From assembly GCF_000373625.1 (NCBI RefSeq), contig NZ_KB891994.1:310001-374000 (forward strand): a stretch of DNA of 64,000 nucleotides, read 5' to 3'. Position 1 is the first letter of the stretch; the number at the start of each line of letters is the position of its first letter. This DNA is from Streptomyces sp. LaPpAH-108. GTDB taxonomy: Bacteria; Actinomycetota; Actinomycetes; Streptomycetales; Streptomycetaceae. Both the position numbers and the translations under genes were made by a program. The notes beneath the pieces are model-generated. The model had not been told where the DNA came from, ran no database searches, and saw only the letters and a program-made list of their open reading frames with translations. Below, in pieces: positions 7,851 through 16,225 of this stretch.

Positions 7851-9182
7851 TCATCGGGTACGGGTGAGGAGGCGTCCCCTGGGTTCGGTGAACTCCCCGT
7901 CCGCGTACACCCGTTCGCCGCGCAGCCAGGTCGACTTGACGACACCGTGCAGCGTTCTGCCCGCGTACGCGGTGACCGGGTTGCGGTGCTGGAGCCGGGC
8001 CGGGTCGACGGTGAAGGTCTCCTCGGGGGCCAGGACGGCGAAGTCGGCGTCGCGGCCGGGTGCGATGGCGCCCTTGCGGTCGAGACCGGCCAGGGCGGCG
8101 GTCCGCACGGACATCCAACGGACCACGTCCGTAAGGTCGTGGCCTCGGCGGCGCGCCTCGGTCCATACCGCCGGAAGGCTCAGCTGGAGGCCGGAGATGC
8201 CGCCCCAGGCGGTCGCGAAGTCCGGCGTCTTGAGGTCGGCGGTGGACGGCGAGTGGTCGGTCACCACGCAGTCGATCGTGCCGTCCGCGAGCGCCTGCCA
8301 GAGCAGGTCCTGGTTGGCGGCCTCGCGGATGGGCGGGCAGCACTTGAACTCGCTGGCTCCGTCCGGGACTTCCTCGGCGGTGAGGGTGAGGTAGTGCGGG
8401 CAGGTCTCCACGGTGAGCCGGACGCCCTCGGTCTCGGCGGCGGCGATCAGCGGGAGCGCGGCGGCGGAGGAGAGGTGGAGGACGTGGATCCGGGCGTCCA
8501 AGCGCCGGGCTTGCTCGATCAGTTGGGCGATGGCCTCGGTCTCGGCGGCGTGCGGGCGGGAGGCGAGGAAGCCCGCGTACGCGGTCCCGGCGGGGGCGTC
8601 GGCGAGCCGGGCCGGGTCCTCGGCATGCACGATCAGCAGACCGTCGAATCCGGCGATCTCCGCGAGCGAGCGGGCCAGTTGCTCCCGCTCCAGATGCGGG
8701 AACTCGTCCACGCCGGACGGCGACAGGAACGCCTTGAACCCGAAGACGCCCGCCTCGTGCAGCGGACGCAGATCCTTGACGTTGCCGGGCAGCGCGCCGC
8801 CCCAGAAGCCGACGTCGATGTGCGTACGGCCTTGCGCGGCGGCCCGTTTGACGTCCAGGTGGGCCGTGGTGGTGGTCGGGGGGAGGGAGTTGAGCGGCAT
8901 GTCCACGAGCGTGGTGATGCCCCCGGCCGCCGCCGCGCGCGTGGCGGTGCGGAAGCCCTCCCACTCGGCCCGGCCGGGGTCGTTGACGTGCACATGCGTG
9001 TCGACCAGGCCGGGCAGCAGCGCGTGATCGCCCAGCTCCTCCAGCCGGGTCGCGTCCGGCAGCGGCGTGTCGTACGGCAGCACCGCGGTGACGGTCCCGG
9101 CGGCGACGGTGACCGTGGCGGCCCGCGTCCCCTCCGGTGTGACGACGCGCGTCGAACGCAGCGCCAGCTCGGCGTCGGACAC
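7851..9182 (-). CDS. allB: Allantoinase
   Basis: Zinc amidohydrolase that opens allantoin to allantoate. The protein has 443 aa, normal for AllB. The metal-binding HVHVNDPGR has His63 and His65; Lys150 in VFGFKAFLSPSG is the likely carboxylated bridging lysine; further metal ligands are in LLIVHAEDP and IHVLHLSS, and the catalytic Asp is in VVTDHSPS. Starts at GTG with GAGAGGGG upstream. It heads the allB-alc operon, and a 17-bp palindrome (9253-9269) about 70 bp upstream is matched by one in front of the urate operon, implying common control. Confidence 0.96.
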   Translation of the reverse strand: MSDAELALRSTRVVTPEGTRAATVTVAAGTVTAVLPYDTPLPDATRLEELGDHALLPGLVDTHVHVNDPGRAEWEGFRTATRAAAAGGITTLVDMPLNSLPPTTTTAHLDVKRAAAQGRTHIDVGFWGGALPGNVKDLRPLHEAGVFGFKAFLSPSGVDEFPHLEREQLARSLAEIAGFDGLLIVHAEDPARLADAPAGTAYAGFLASRPHAAETEAIAQLIEQARRLDARIHVLHLSSAAALPLIAAAETEGVRLTVETCPHYLTLTAEEVPDGASEFKCCPPIREAANQDLLWQALADGTIDCVVTDHSPSTADLKTPDFATAWGGISGLQLSLPAVWTEARRRGHDLTDVVRWMSVRTAALAGLDRKGAIAPGRDADFAVLAPEETFTVDPARLQHRNPVTAYAGRTLHGVVKSTWLRGERVYADGEFTEPRGRLLTRTR

Positions 9183-9252
9183 CCGGACCCCTCTCGGCCG
9201 TCGACCAGGCGGTTCACATTCCGGAAACGGGATTTACGCCCATGTAACGGAA

Positions 9253-9269
9253 TTCAACGTTCTGTTGAA
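9253..9269. promoter_or_regulatory. Purine-catabolism operator, copy 1
   Basis: TTCAACGTTCTGTTGAA: perfect 6-bp arms around 5 bp. It lies in the allB/mocA divergent promoter, 70 bp before allB and 100 bp before the MocA-like gene, so it could act on both. A copy with the same arm and spacer length is at 24823-24839 before uraD. Confidence 0.75.
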
Positions 9270-9368
9270 GGAGTCTTCACGGCGGGCGGTGCGCCGTCAA
9301 GGGTGCGCGGGTGTGGCGGAGGTGGCGGGTGCGGAGCATGATTCCCGGCTGCCGGGTATGCAGCACCC

Positions 9369-9980
9369 ATGACACCGACCTCGCAGACCCCTCGCGGCGA
9401 CCTCGCCGGGCTGCTCCTCGCCGCTGGCGGCGGCAGCCGGCTCGGCGGGCACCCCAAGGCGCTGCTGCCCTACCGGGGGCGCCTCCTGGTCGAGCACGCG
9501 GCCGGAGTCCTGCGCGCCGCCGGATGCGCCCGGGTCCACGTGGTCCTGGGCGCGCAAGCGGCCGAGGTCCGCGAGCGCGCCCGGCTCGACGGCTGCGTCC
9601 TCGTCGACAACCCCGACTGGCCCGACGGCATGGGCTCCTCCCTGCGCGCCGGACTCCGCTCCCTCGCGGGTACGGGCGCCCGCGGCGCCCTGGTGAGCCT
9701 GGTCGACCAGCCGGGTATCGGTCCGACGGCAGCCGCCCGGGTCCTGGCCGCGTTCGAGGACGAGCGCTCCCTCGCTTCGGCGGCCTACGACGGCGTACGC
9801 GGCCACCCGGTCCTGCTCGGCTCCGTCCACTGGCCCGGCGTCGCCGCGACCGCCACCGGCGACCGGGGCGCACGGGCCTATCTGCGGGAGCACGCGGCGG
9901 ACCTGCGGCTGGTGGAGTGCGGGGACGTGGCGGAGGCGTACGACATCGACACGGAGGCCGATCTGAAGCGGCTGGAGTGA
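9369..9980 (+). CDS. MocA/MobA-like nucleotidyltransferase
   Basis: Nucleotidyltransferase of the MobA/MocA fold, 203 aa. The N-terminus has the nucleotide-binding LLLAAGGGSRLGG with HPKALLPYRG, and the metal-binding VSLVDQPGI near residue 115. Family members with this motif (MocA) add CMP to molybdopterin for enzymes of the xanthine dehydrogenase family. That role would fit the xanthine dehydrogenase at 43-47 kb, which needs this cofactor; it is an inference, because relatives also act on other substrates. It is divergent from allB and shares the 9253-9269 operator region. Confidence 0.8.
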   Translation: MTPTSQTPRGDLAGLLLAAGGGSRLGGHPKALLPYRGRLLVEHAAGVLRAAGCARVHVVLGAQAAEVRERARLDGCVLVDNPDWPDGMGSSLRAGLRSLAGTGARGALVSLVDQPGIGPTAAARVLAAFEDERSLASAAYDGVRGHPVLLGSVHWPGVAATATGDRGARAYLREHAADLRLVECGDVAEAYDIDTEADLKRLE

Positions 9981-10053
9981 CCCGCGCGCGGCGGGTGCCG
10001 CCCCGCCGAAGATCCGCCCCCCGTTGAGGTTCCCCCGGGAAAAACCTACGATC

Positions 10054-10068
10054 CGCTTCTCGGAAGCG
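10054..10068. promoter_or_regulatory. Palindrome upstream of malate synthase
   Basis: CGCTTC-TCG-GAAGCG, 61 bp before the malate synthase start. It abuts the triple direct repeat that follows, so the two may form one regulatory region. It could equally be a small hairpin. Confidence 0.45.
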
Positions 10069-10112
10069 ACCGTCCGTGCAGCGACCGTGCCTGCAGATGA
10101 CCGTCCATGCAG
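10068..10112. repeat. Three 14-bp direct repeats before aceB
   Basis: GACCGTCCGTGCAG, GACCGTGCCTGCAG and GACCGTCCATGCAG at 10068, 10083 and 10099 (periods 15 and 16 bp). They end 17 bp before the start codon, so they lie in the leader or core promoter of malate synthase. Confidence 0.7.
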
Positions 10113-10129
10113 TGAGGAAGTGACCGCTC

Positions 10130-11755
10130 ATGTCCGCACCCGCGTCGTCCCCGCCCACGGTCGTGGACGCCCCGTCGCTGCCCCGGCAGGAGGAGGTGCT
10201 GACCGACGAGGCGCTGGCGTTTCTCGGGGAGCTGCACCGGCGTTTCACGCCCCGGCGGAACGAGCTGCTGCCCCGCCGGGCCCGGCGGCGGGAGGAGATC
10301 GCGCGGACGGGCACGCTGGACTTCCTGCCGGAGACGGCGGACGTGCGCGCGGACGCGTCCTGGCGGGTCGCCCCGGCGCCGCCCGCCCTGGAGGACCGGC
10401 GGGTGGAGATCACCGGTCCCACCGACCGCCGGATGACGGTGAACGCGCTGAACTCGGGCGCCCGGATCTGGCTGGCCGACTTCGAGGACGCCTCGGCGCC
10501 CACGTGGGAGAACGTGGTCCTCGGCCAGCTCAACCTGAGGGACGCCTACGCGCGCCGCGTGGACTTCACGGACGAGCGCACCGGGAAGTCGTACGCGCTG
10601 CGCCCGGACGAGGAGCTGGCGACCGTCGTGATGCGCCCGCGCGGCTGGCATCTGGACGAGCGGCATCTGGTCGGCGCCGACGGCACCCCGCTGCCCGGGG
10701 CGCTCGTGGACTTCGGGCTGTACTTCTTCCACAACACCCGGCGGCTGCTCGATCTCGGCAAGGGGCCGTACTTCTATCTGCCGAAGACCGAGTCGCATCT
10801 CGAAGCCCGGCTGTGGAACGACGTGTTCGTGTTCGCGCAGGAGTATCTGGGCGTCCCGCGCGGCACCGTACGGGCCACCGTGCTGATCGAGACGATCACG
10901 GCCGCGTTCGAGATGGAGGAGATCCTTTACGAACTCCGCGAGCACGCCTCGGGGTTGAACGCGGGACGCTGGGACTATCTCTTCTCGATCATCAAGAACT
11001 TCCGTGACGCGGGGCCCGAGTTCGTGCTGCCGGACCGCAACGCGGTCACGATGACCGCGCCGTTCATGCGGGCGTACACCGAACTCCTCGTCCGTACCTG
11101 CCACCAGCGGGGTGCCCATGCGATCGGCGGGATGGCGGCGTTCATCCCGTCCCGCAAGGACGCGGAGGTCAACCGGGTCGCCTTCGAGAAGGTGCGCGCG
11201 GACAAGGACCGTGAGGCGGCGGACGGTTTCGACGGCTCCTGGGTAGCGCATCCGGACCTGGTGCCGATCGCCCTGGAGTCCTTCGACAAGGTGCTCGGCG
11301 ACCGCCCGCACCAGAAGGACCGGCTGCGCGAGGACGTCCGGGTGACGGCGGCCGACCTGCTGGCGGTCGGGGCGCTGGAGGCGCGGCCGACGTACGACGG
11401 GCTGGTCAACGCCGTTCAGGTGGGCGTCCGTTACATCGAGGCGTGGCTGCGGGGCCTGGGCGCCGTGGCCATCTTCCATCTGATGGAGGACGCGGCCACG
11501 GCGGAGATCTCACGGTCGCAGATCTGGCAGTGGATCAACGCGGGCGTGGAGTTCGAGAACGGCGAGCGGGCCACGGCCGAGCTGGTGCGCTCGGTCGCGG
11601 CCGAGGAACTGACCGCCATCCGCGAGGAGTTGGGCGAGGAGGCGTTCGCCGCGGGCCGCTGGCAGGAGGCGCACGATCTCTTCCTCCAGGTGGCCCTGGA
11701 CGCGGAGTACGCCGACTTCCTGACGCTGCCCGCCTACCGGCACCTCAGGGGCTGA
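10130..11755 (+). CDS. aceB: Malate synthase A
   Basis: Condenses glyoxylate with acetyl-CoA to malate. The 541-aa length and motifs are those of the short malate synthase A form: MTVNALNSGARIWLADFEDA, VMRPRGWHLDERH, ETITAAFEMEEILYELREH and DRNAVTMT. Start ATG with GAGGAAG upstream. No isocitrate lyase is nearby; instead the gene lies behind the allantoin block, whose end product ureidoglycolate yields glyoxylate. So here it most likely feeds purine-derived glyoxylate into central metabolism. Its 3' end overlaps the convergent SelT-like gene by 11 bp. Confidence 0.95.
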   Translation: MSAPASSPPTVVDAPSLPRQEEVLTDEALAFLGELHRRFTPRRNELLPRRARRREEIARTGTLDFLPETADVRADASWRVAPAPPALEDRRVEITGPTDRRMTVNALNSGARIWLADFEDASAPTWENVVLGQLNLRDAYARRVDFTDERTGKSYALRPDEELATVVMRPRGWHLDERHLVGADGTPLPGALVDFGLYFFHNTRRLLDLGKGPYFYLPKTESHLEARLWNDVFVFAQEYLGVPRGTVRATVLIETITAAFEMEEILYELREHASGLNAGRWDYLFSIIKNFRDAGPEFVLPDRNAVTMTAPFMRAYTELLVRTCHQRGAHAIGGMAAFIPSRKDAEVNRVAFEKVRADKDREAADGFDGSWVAHPDLVPIALESFDKVLGDRPHQKDRLREDVRVTAADLLAVGALEARPTYDGLVNAVQVGVRYIEAWLRGLGAVAIFHLMEDAATAEISRSQIWQWINAGVEFENGERATAELVRSVAAEELTAIREELGEEAFAAGRWQEAHDLFLQVALDAEYADFLTLPAYRHLRG

Positions 11756-12044
11756 CCCCGGGCGCCGGGTCGCCTCCCTTGTCCGAGTGACCGAGGGAGC
11801 GGCCCGGGGCCACCCGGTCGCGGACCAGCCGCTTGACCGCCGTGGGCTCGGGGAAGCCCTGCTCGCGGCGGTCCCAGACCACCTCGTCGTCGACCCGGAC
11901 GACGAAGACGCCGCCGGTGCCGGGCTTGAGCGACAGCTCGGTCAGCTCGCTCTCGAAGGTGGTGAGCAGTTCCTGCGCCAGCCAGGCCGCGCGGGGCAGC
12001 CAGCGGCACTGGGTGCAGTACTCGATCACGACACGATGGCTCAT
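11745..12044 (-). CDS. SelT/SelW/SelH (Rdx)-family thiol protein
   Basis: A small thioredoxin-like protein of 99 aa with the family's N-terminal beta-strand followed by a CxxC pair: Cys10 and Cys13 in IEYCTQCRW. In relatives the first residue may be selenocysteine; here both are Cys. Conserved later segments are LKPGTGGVFVVRVDDEVVWDR and the FPEPTAVKRLVRDRV helix. A GAGGGGG site precedes the ATG. It is the last of three leftward genes (NIS synthetase, HipA-like kinase, this), 28 bp after the kinase, so likely co-transcribed. A redox role is inferred; no substrate is known. Confidence 0.85.
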   Translation of the reverse strand: MSHRVVIEYCTQCRWLPRAAWLAQELLTTFESELTELSLKPGTGGVFVVRVDDEVVWDRREQGFPEPTAVKRLVRDRVAPGRSLGHSDKGGDPAPGVSP

Positions 12045-12072
12045 CGCGGCCCCCTCGTTGCAGACGCACCGC

Positions 12073-12987
12073 TCATTTCAGATGCACCGACCAGTCCTGT
12101 TCCGCCGCCGGTCTGCCGTGCAGATCGGGCACCGCCTTGAGCCAGTCCGGACGCCCCCGCTGGGTGCGTTCCGCGCGCGCGGCGTTCTCGGCCGCGATCT
12201 CCTCGCGGCTGGGGAACTCGGTGGGCAGCCACTGCTCGGACAGCCGGACCCGGTCGAGGAGGTAGTCGACATAGGCGGCGCGCACGTCGTCCGGGGTCGC
12301 GAAGCCCGCGTCCTCGGCGAGCCAGGCGTCCGGCACCTCGGCGACCACGCGGCGCAGCAGTTCCTCGGTCACCAGCGGGGCCAGTTCGGCGTCGGCGGCC
12401 CGTACGTCGGGGCCGTAGACGCCGAGGGCGTGGTGGCGGAAGTCGTACTTCTTGCCGGGCGCGGTGGTGTCCCAGCGGTGGTGGAAGACGAGGGCGGCGC
12501 CGTGGTCGATGAGCCACAGGCGCGGGGGCACGGTGCCGCGCGTGGGCCAGAGCATCAGGTTGGAGCTGTGGACGGTGCGGTCCACGTTGGCGGTGAGCGC
12601 GTCGAGCCAGACGATGCGGCCCGCCTCCAGCGGGTCCACGGGGAAGTCGCGGGCCAGCTCGGGGGTGAGGTCGACGGCGCCGGACAGATAGTCCATGCCG
12701 AGGTTGACGCCCGCGCTGGCGCCGTGCAGCTCACGCACCTCCTGGTGCGGCTCGTCGGCGGCGATGGCCGGGTCGAAGTGCACCAGGACCAGTTCGGGGA
12801 AGCGCAGCCCGAGCGCGCGGGCCAGCTCCCCGACGATCACCTCGGCGACCAGGGCCTTGTGTCCCTGGGCGGAGCCGGTGAACTTCACGACATAGGTCCC
12901 CAGGTCGTCGGCCTCGACGACTCCGGGCACGGAGCCGCCGGACCGCAACGGGGTCACGTATCGGACGGCGGTCACCTCGCGCAGCAC
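12073..12987 (-). CDS. HipA-like kinase-fold protein
   Basis: A 304-aa protein resembling the HipA-like kinase family. Kinase-type features are the early lysine strand (GTYVVKFTGSAQGHKALVAEVIVGELAR), the catalytic loop ANVDRTVHSSNLM, and the metal-binding LWLIDHGAALVFHH. It has no HipB partner and is not shown to be a toxin; stand-alone members in actinobacteria are uncharacterised. It starts with GTG 15 bp after the upstream NIS synthetase gene, and TAGGCT lies 7 nt before the start, so it may also have its own leaderless promoter inside the operon. Older annotations sometimes call this family aminotransferase, which the sequence does not support. Confidence 0.75.
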   Translation of the reverse strand: MLREVTAVRYVTPLRSGGSVPGVVEADDLGTYVVKFTGSAQGHKALVAEVIVGELARALGLRFPELVLVHFDPAIAADEPHQEVRELHGASAGVNLGMDYLSGAVDLTPELARDFPVDPLEAGRIVWLDALTANVDRTVHSSNLMLWPTRGTVPPRLWLIDHGAALVFHHRWDTTAPGKKYDFRHHALGVYGPDVRAADAELAPLVTEELLRRVVAEVPDAWLAEDAGFATPDDVRAAYVDYLLDRVRLSEQWLPTEFPSREEIAAENAARAERTQRGRPDWLKAVPDLHGRPAAEQDWSVHLK

Positions 12988-13002
12988 ACCGGCCAGCCTA
13001 GA

Positions 13003-14529
13003 TCACCCGCCCGGGTGTCCGTCGGCCAGTGGGTTGGGCAGCGGCAGATAGCGGGCGTCCGCGCCGTCCGCGCCGGTCCACCGCAGCAGCAGATTGGTCT
13101 TGCCCGGCAGGCTGGGCGCCGTCAGCAGGGCCGGTATCTCGCGCAGCCCGTCCGGCAGCCCGTGGCGGGCCAGTTCGCGGCGGGCTGCGGGCCACGGGTC
13201 GAAGCCGGGGTGGTGTTCGGCGAGGGCGGCGGCGATCTCGATGAGGTTGTTGACGACCAGGCAGTACACCAGCCGCTCCCAGCCCGCCGCGCGGGAGACC
13301 TCCGGCAGGAGCTTCGCGCCCTCGGCGTCGCGGAAGAGCGCCTGGACGGGCGTACCACCGGCGTCCACGGCGACCAGGGTGTTCTGGAGATGGGCCTCCA
13401 GGACGACGCCGTGGGTGTCGAAGGCGGTGAGCGCGGGCGGCACGACCGCCCGCAGATAGGCCGCCCACCAGGCGTCGGGGTCGGACGCGGCGGCCAGCGG
13501 ACTGCCGTCGAAGCCCTCCGCGAGCCCGGCGGCGAGCAGCGGGGTGGCGCCGGGCAGGACGTGGTCGCGCAGGCCGTCGCGGACGAGGACGGCCAGTTCC
13601 TCGAAGGCGAAGGCGGCGGTGCGGTAGCCCCGGTCGCTCAGCCAGGCGGCGGGGCCGCCCATGGCCGCGAAGGCGCCGGTGGCCGCCGCGTCGGTGCGGC
13701 CGAGCTGGGCCAGGTCGTGGCGCCACAGGCGGCGGATGTCGTTGGTGATGCGGACATCGAGGCTGAACTTCAGGAACAGATCGCGCCCGGGCTCGTACAC
13801 CGTGCGGACGGCGGCCGTCGGCCACACCACGAACGGCGTCTCGCCGAGCCGGACAAGGCGCCCGTCCTCGAAGGCGGGGGCCAGTTCACGGGCGAGGAGG
13901 TCGAGCTGCCAGGGGTGGGCGGGCAGCAGCCGGTAGCCGGGCGGGGCGGTGCCGAGGGCGTCCAGGGCGCTGGTGTCGCCCTCCTCGGCCACCTGGTCCG
14001 CGCGGACGCCGAGCAGGGTCAGCGGGAAGCGGCCGTGGGCCTCGGGGGCGTAGCGCAGCCAGGCGGCGGCCGGACCGCCGCCGCGCGCCTTGGGGGCGGG
14101 GTGGTGGGGGTGGCCGGTGATCAGCGACTGTTCGGAGCGCAGATACGGGTCCTCGGGCGCGACGGTGCGGGCGCGGGCGGTGAGCAGCGCGGCGACCGTG
14201 TCCCGGCTGTCGATCATCTCGGCGGGCAGATCGCCCCCGGTCAGGCCGGTCTGCCGACGCAGCTCCTCCGCGACGAGTTTGACCAGCTCGGTGTGGCCGA
14301 TGCGCTGCCATCGGTCCCCGGTGCGCACCTCGGGCTCCGCCGGGCGGCGGCCGGGGCGCACGCGCAGCAGCCGACCGGTGCCGGGCAGCCGGTGGACGGG
14401 CCGCTCGCCGGGGTCCGGGAGCGGCGTGGCGACCTCGCGCAGCAGGCAGTTGAGCAGCGGCGCCGCCGCGTAGGCGTCGGCACGCCGGCCGGCGTCGTCG
14501 GTGTGAGGGTGGAGGTCCACGCGATCCAT
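13003..14529 (-). CDS. IucA/IucC-family siderophore synthetase (NIS), leftward copy
   Basis: An NRPS-independent siderophore (NIS) synthetase of 508 aa; the family joins carboxylates such as citrate to amines or alcohols through an acyl-adenylate. Motifs are GHPHHPAPKARGG (ATP site), LLPAHPWQ, FLKFSLDVRITNDIRR, LEAHLQNTLV and LFRDAEGAKLL. The ATG for MDRVDLHPH has only a weak ribosome site, so the exact start is uncertain. It is divergent from a second NIS enzyme at 14702 and is followed by the HipA-like and SelT-like genes. No iron box was seen in the 14530-14701 promoter region. The product is unknown. Confidence 0.88.
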   Translation of the reverse strand: MDRVDLHPHTDDAGRRADAYAAAPLLNCLLREVATPLPDPGERPVHRLPGTGRLLRVRPGRRPAEPEVRTGDRWQRIGHTELVKLVAEELRRQTGLTGGDLPAEMIDSRDTVAALLTARARTVAPEDPYLRSEQSLITGHPHHPAPKARGGGPAAAWLRYAPEAHGRFPLTLLGVRADQVAEEGDTSALDALGTAPPGYRLLPAHPWQLDLLARELAPAFEDGRLVRLGETPFVVWPTAAVRTVYEPGRDLFLKFSLDVRITNDIRRLWRHDLAQLGRTDAAATGAFAAMGGPAAWLSDRGYRTAAFAFEELAVLVRDGLRDHVLPGATPLLAAGLAEGFDGSPLAAASDPDAWWAAYLRAVVPPALTAFDTHGVVLEAHLQNTLVAVDAGGTPVQALFRDAEGAKLLPEVSRAAGWERLVYCLVVNNLIEIAAALAEHHPGFDPWPAARRELARHGLPDGLREIPALLTAPSLPGKTNLLLRWTGADGADARYLPLPNPLADGHPGG

Positions 14530-14701
14530 TCGTTCGTGCTCGTCGGGCTCTTCGACCGTACTCGTGGGGCTTTTCGACGCCGGTGTCCTCACGCGGGCGG
14601 ACCGCGCCGTCCGCCGGTTCGCGTCCGGGGGCCGGTCGCGTTCAGTATGGCTCGCGTAGCCGACAATCGTGCTCTGAGCTGCCCGTCCCCGAGGAGCCGA
14701 C

Positions 14702-16216
14702 GTGTACCACTCTCCCACTGCCGAGGCCGAGATCGCCGAGGAGCTGGCCGCCGTACGGCCCGCCCTGCTCGGCCGGTACACGGCCGCGCTGCCGGGAGCC
14801 CGGGGGGCCGTCCTGACCCGGCTGTGGCGGGCGCTGGTCCACGAGCCGCTGCCCTGGATCACCGGACGCGCCACGGACGCCGAGGGACACACCCTGCGCC
14901 TGGCCGACGGCCGGACGCTGCGCGGCCCGTACTGCGACCCGTACGCGACCGGCGACCACGTCCGTGCGATACGGCTGGACCGGGAGCGCTACGACGACCC
15001 GGCGCGCCTGATGACCGACCTGGCGGTGCCGCACGCGGCGGCCTTCGCCGGTGAACTCGCGGGCAGCGTGGCCTCGCTGGCGCTCTCACGGGCGGACGCC
15101 GAGGTGTCGAAGGAGCGGCCCGGGCACGACTGGGAGTGGGAACAGCGCGTGGTGGACGGTCATCCGTACCACCCCAACTGCCGTTCCCGGCCCGGTTTCT
15201 CGGTGGCGGACCAGCTGGCGTACGGCCCGGAGCACCGGCCGGTGGTCTTGCTGGGGACGGTGGCCGTACCGGCGTCGGAGTGCCTGGTGTCGGGCGGCTG
15301 GCCCGAGGAACTGCGGGCCGGGGGCGATCTGTTGCTGCCGGTGCATCCCTGGCAGGCGGCGCATGTGCTGAAGCGGTCGGCCGAACCCTGGTGCGCCGCA
15401 CGCCCGTTGATGGCGTTGCGCACGCTGGCGGTCCCGGGCGGCCCGCACGTGAAGACGGCGCTGAGCGCCCGGCTGACCTCCTCGGTGCGGGACATCTCGG
15501 TGTACTCGGTGCGGGCGTCGGCCACGCTCTCCTCGTTCGCGACGGAGCTGGCCGAGCGCACCGACGGTCTGCTGCACGTCACCCGCGCACTGGGCGCGGC
15601 CACCGCCCACTCCCCCGATCTGGCCGCGCAGTTGCGGGAGTCGCCGGAGCTGTACGCGGGTCCGGGCGAGCGGGTGGTGCCGGTGGCGGCGCTGGCCGCG
15701 ACCGAACTGCCGCGCTCCGCCGAGTGGATGGCCGCCTTCACGCGGCTCGCGCTGACCATCGGGCTGCGGCTGCTGGACCTCGGGGTCGCGCTGGAGGCGC
15801 ACGGGCAGAACCTGCTCGTGGTGCTCGCGGCGGACGACACCCCGCTGCGGCTGGTCTACCGCGATCTGGCGGACATCCGGATCAGCCCCGAGCGGCTGGC
15901 CCGGCATGGCATCACGCCGCCCGCGCTGACCGGGCGTCTGATTTCGGACGACGTCACGGTGTTGCGGCGCAAGCTGTTCGGCTCGCTGGTGGCGGGCGCG
16001 CTGGCCGCGACGGCCGGTTCGGGCCCGGCCCTGGCCGCCGCGCTGCGGGCCGCGTTGCCCGGACTGCCCCGTACGCCGGATCTGGCGGCGCTGTGCGAGG
16101 AGCCGCTGCCCGCCAAGGCGTTGACGCTGATGCGGCTGTCGCCCGAGACGCCGGGCGACCAATGGGCGGCGCTGCCACACCCATTCGTTTTGGAGCGGGG
16201 CGCGTCCGGTCAATAG
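14702..16216 (+). CDS. IucA/IucC-family siderophore synthetase (NIS), rightward copy
   Basis: A second NIS synthetase of 504 aa, with GHPYHPNCRSRPGFS (ATP-binding motif), LLPVHPWQ, KTALSARLTSSVRDIS, LEAHGQNLLVV and VYRDLADIRI. Starts at GTG with GAGGAGCC a few bases upstream. The two divergent enzymes are diverged from each other, which suggests sequential steps on one molecule rather than a recent duplication. No transporter, hydroxylase or decarboxylase for a complete siderophore pathway is adjacent, so partner genes must be elsewhere or the product is unusual. Its stop codon TAG forms part of the -10 hexamer of the next gene. Confidence 0.88.
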   Translation: MYHSPTAEAEIAEELAAVRPALLGRYTAALPGARGAVLTRLWRALVHEPLPWITGRATDAEGHTLRLADGRTLRGPYCDPYATGDHVRAIRLDRERYDDPARLMTDLAVPHAAAFAGELAGSVASLALSRADAEVSKERPGHDWEWEQRVVDGHPYHPNCRSRPGFSVADQLAYGPEHRPVVLLGTVAVPASECLVSGGWPEELRAGGDLLLPVHPWQAAHVLKRSAEPWCAARPLMALRTLAVPGGPHVKTALSARLTSSVRDISVYSVRASATLSSFATELAERTDGLLHVTRALGAATAHSPDLAAQLRESPELYAGPGERVVPVAALAATELPRSAEWMAAFTRLALTIGLRLLDLGVALEAHGQNLLVVLAADDTPLRLVYRDLADIRISPERLARHGITPPALTGRLISDDVTVLRRKLFGSLVAGALAATAGSGPALAAALRAALPGLPRTPDLAALCEEPLPAKALTLMRLSPETPGDQWAALPHPFVLERGASGQ

Positions 16217-16219
16217 GAT
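16214..16219 (+). promoter_or_regulatory. -10 element overlapping a stop codon, leaderless VWA gene
   Basis: TAGGAT, whose TAG is also the stop codon of the upstream NIS gene, is followed by exactly 6 nt and the ATG at 16226. No ribosome site precedes that ATG. This suggests a leaderless transcript independent of the upstream gene. Confidence 0.55.
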
Positions 16220-16225
16220 CCGCCG

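Noticed and set aside
10046..11479. 477-codon open frame antisense to malate synthase
   Set aside because: Malate synthase is certain on the other strand; the antisense product has no recognisable domain and is rich in Arg/Gly/His.
12073..12987. HipA-like gene as the toxin of a HipBA toxin-antitoxin pair
   Set aside because: No small HTH antitoxin gene precedes it; its neighbours are a siderophore synthetase and a thiol protein.
14530..14701. Possible iron box between the two NIS synthetases
   Set aside because: The best word (AGTATGGCTCGCGTAGCC) matches the TTAGGTTAGSCTAACCTAA consensus too poorly to claim.
11833..15054. Very long + strand open frame of over 1000 codons
   Set aside because: It covers four genes on the opposite strand with clear family motifs; its product is Gly/Arg/Val-rich and featureless.
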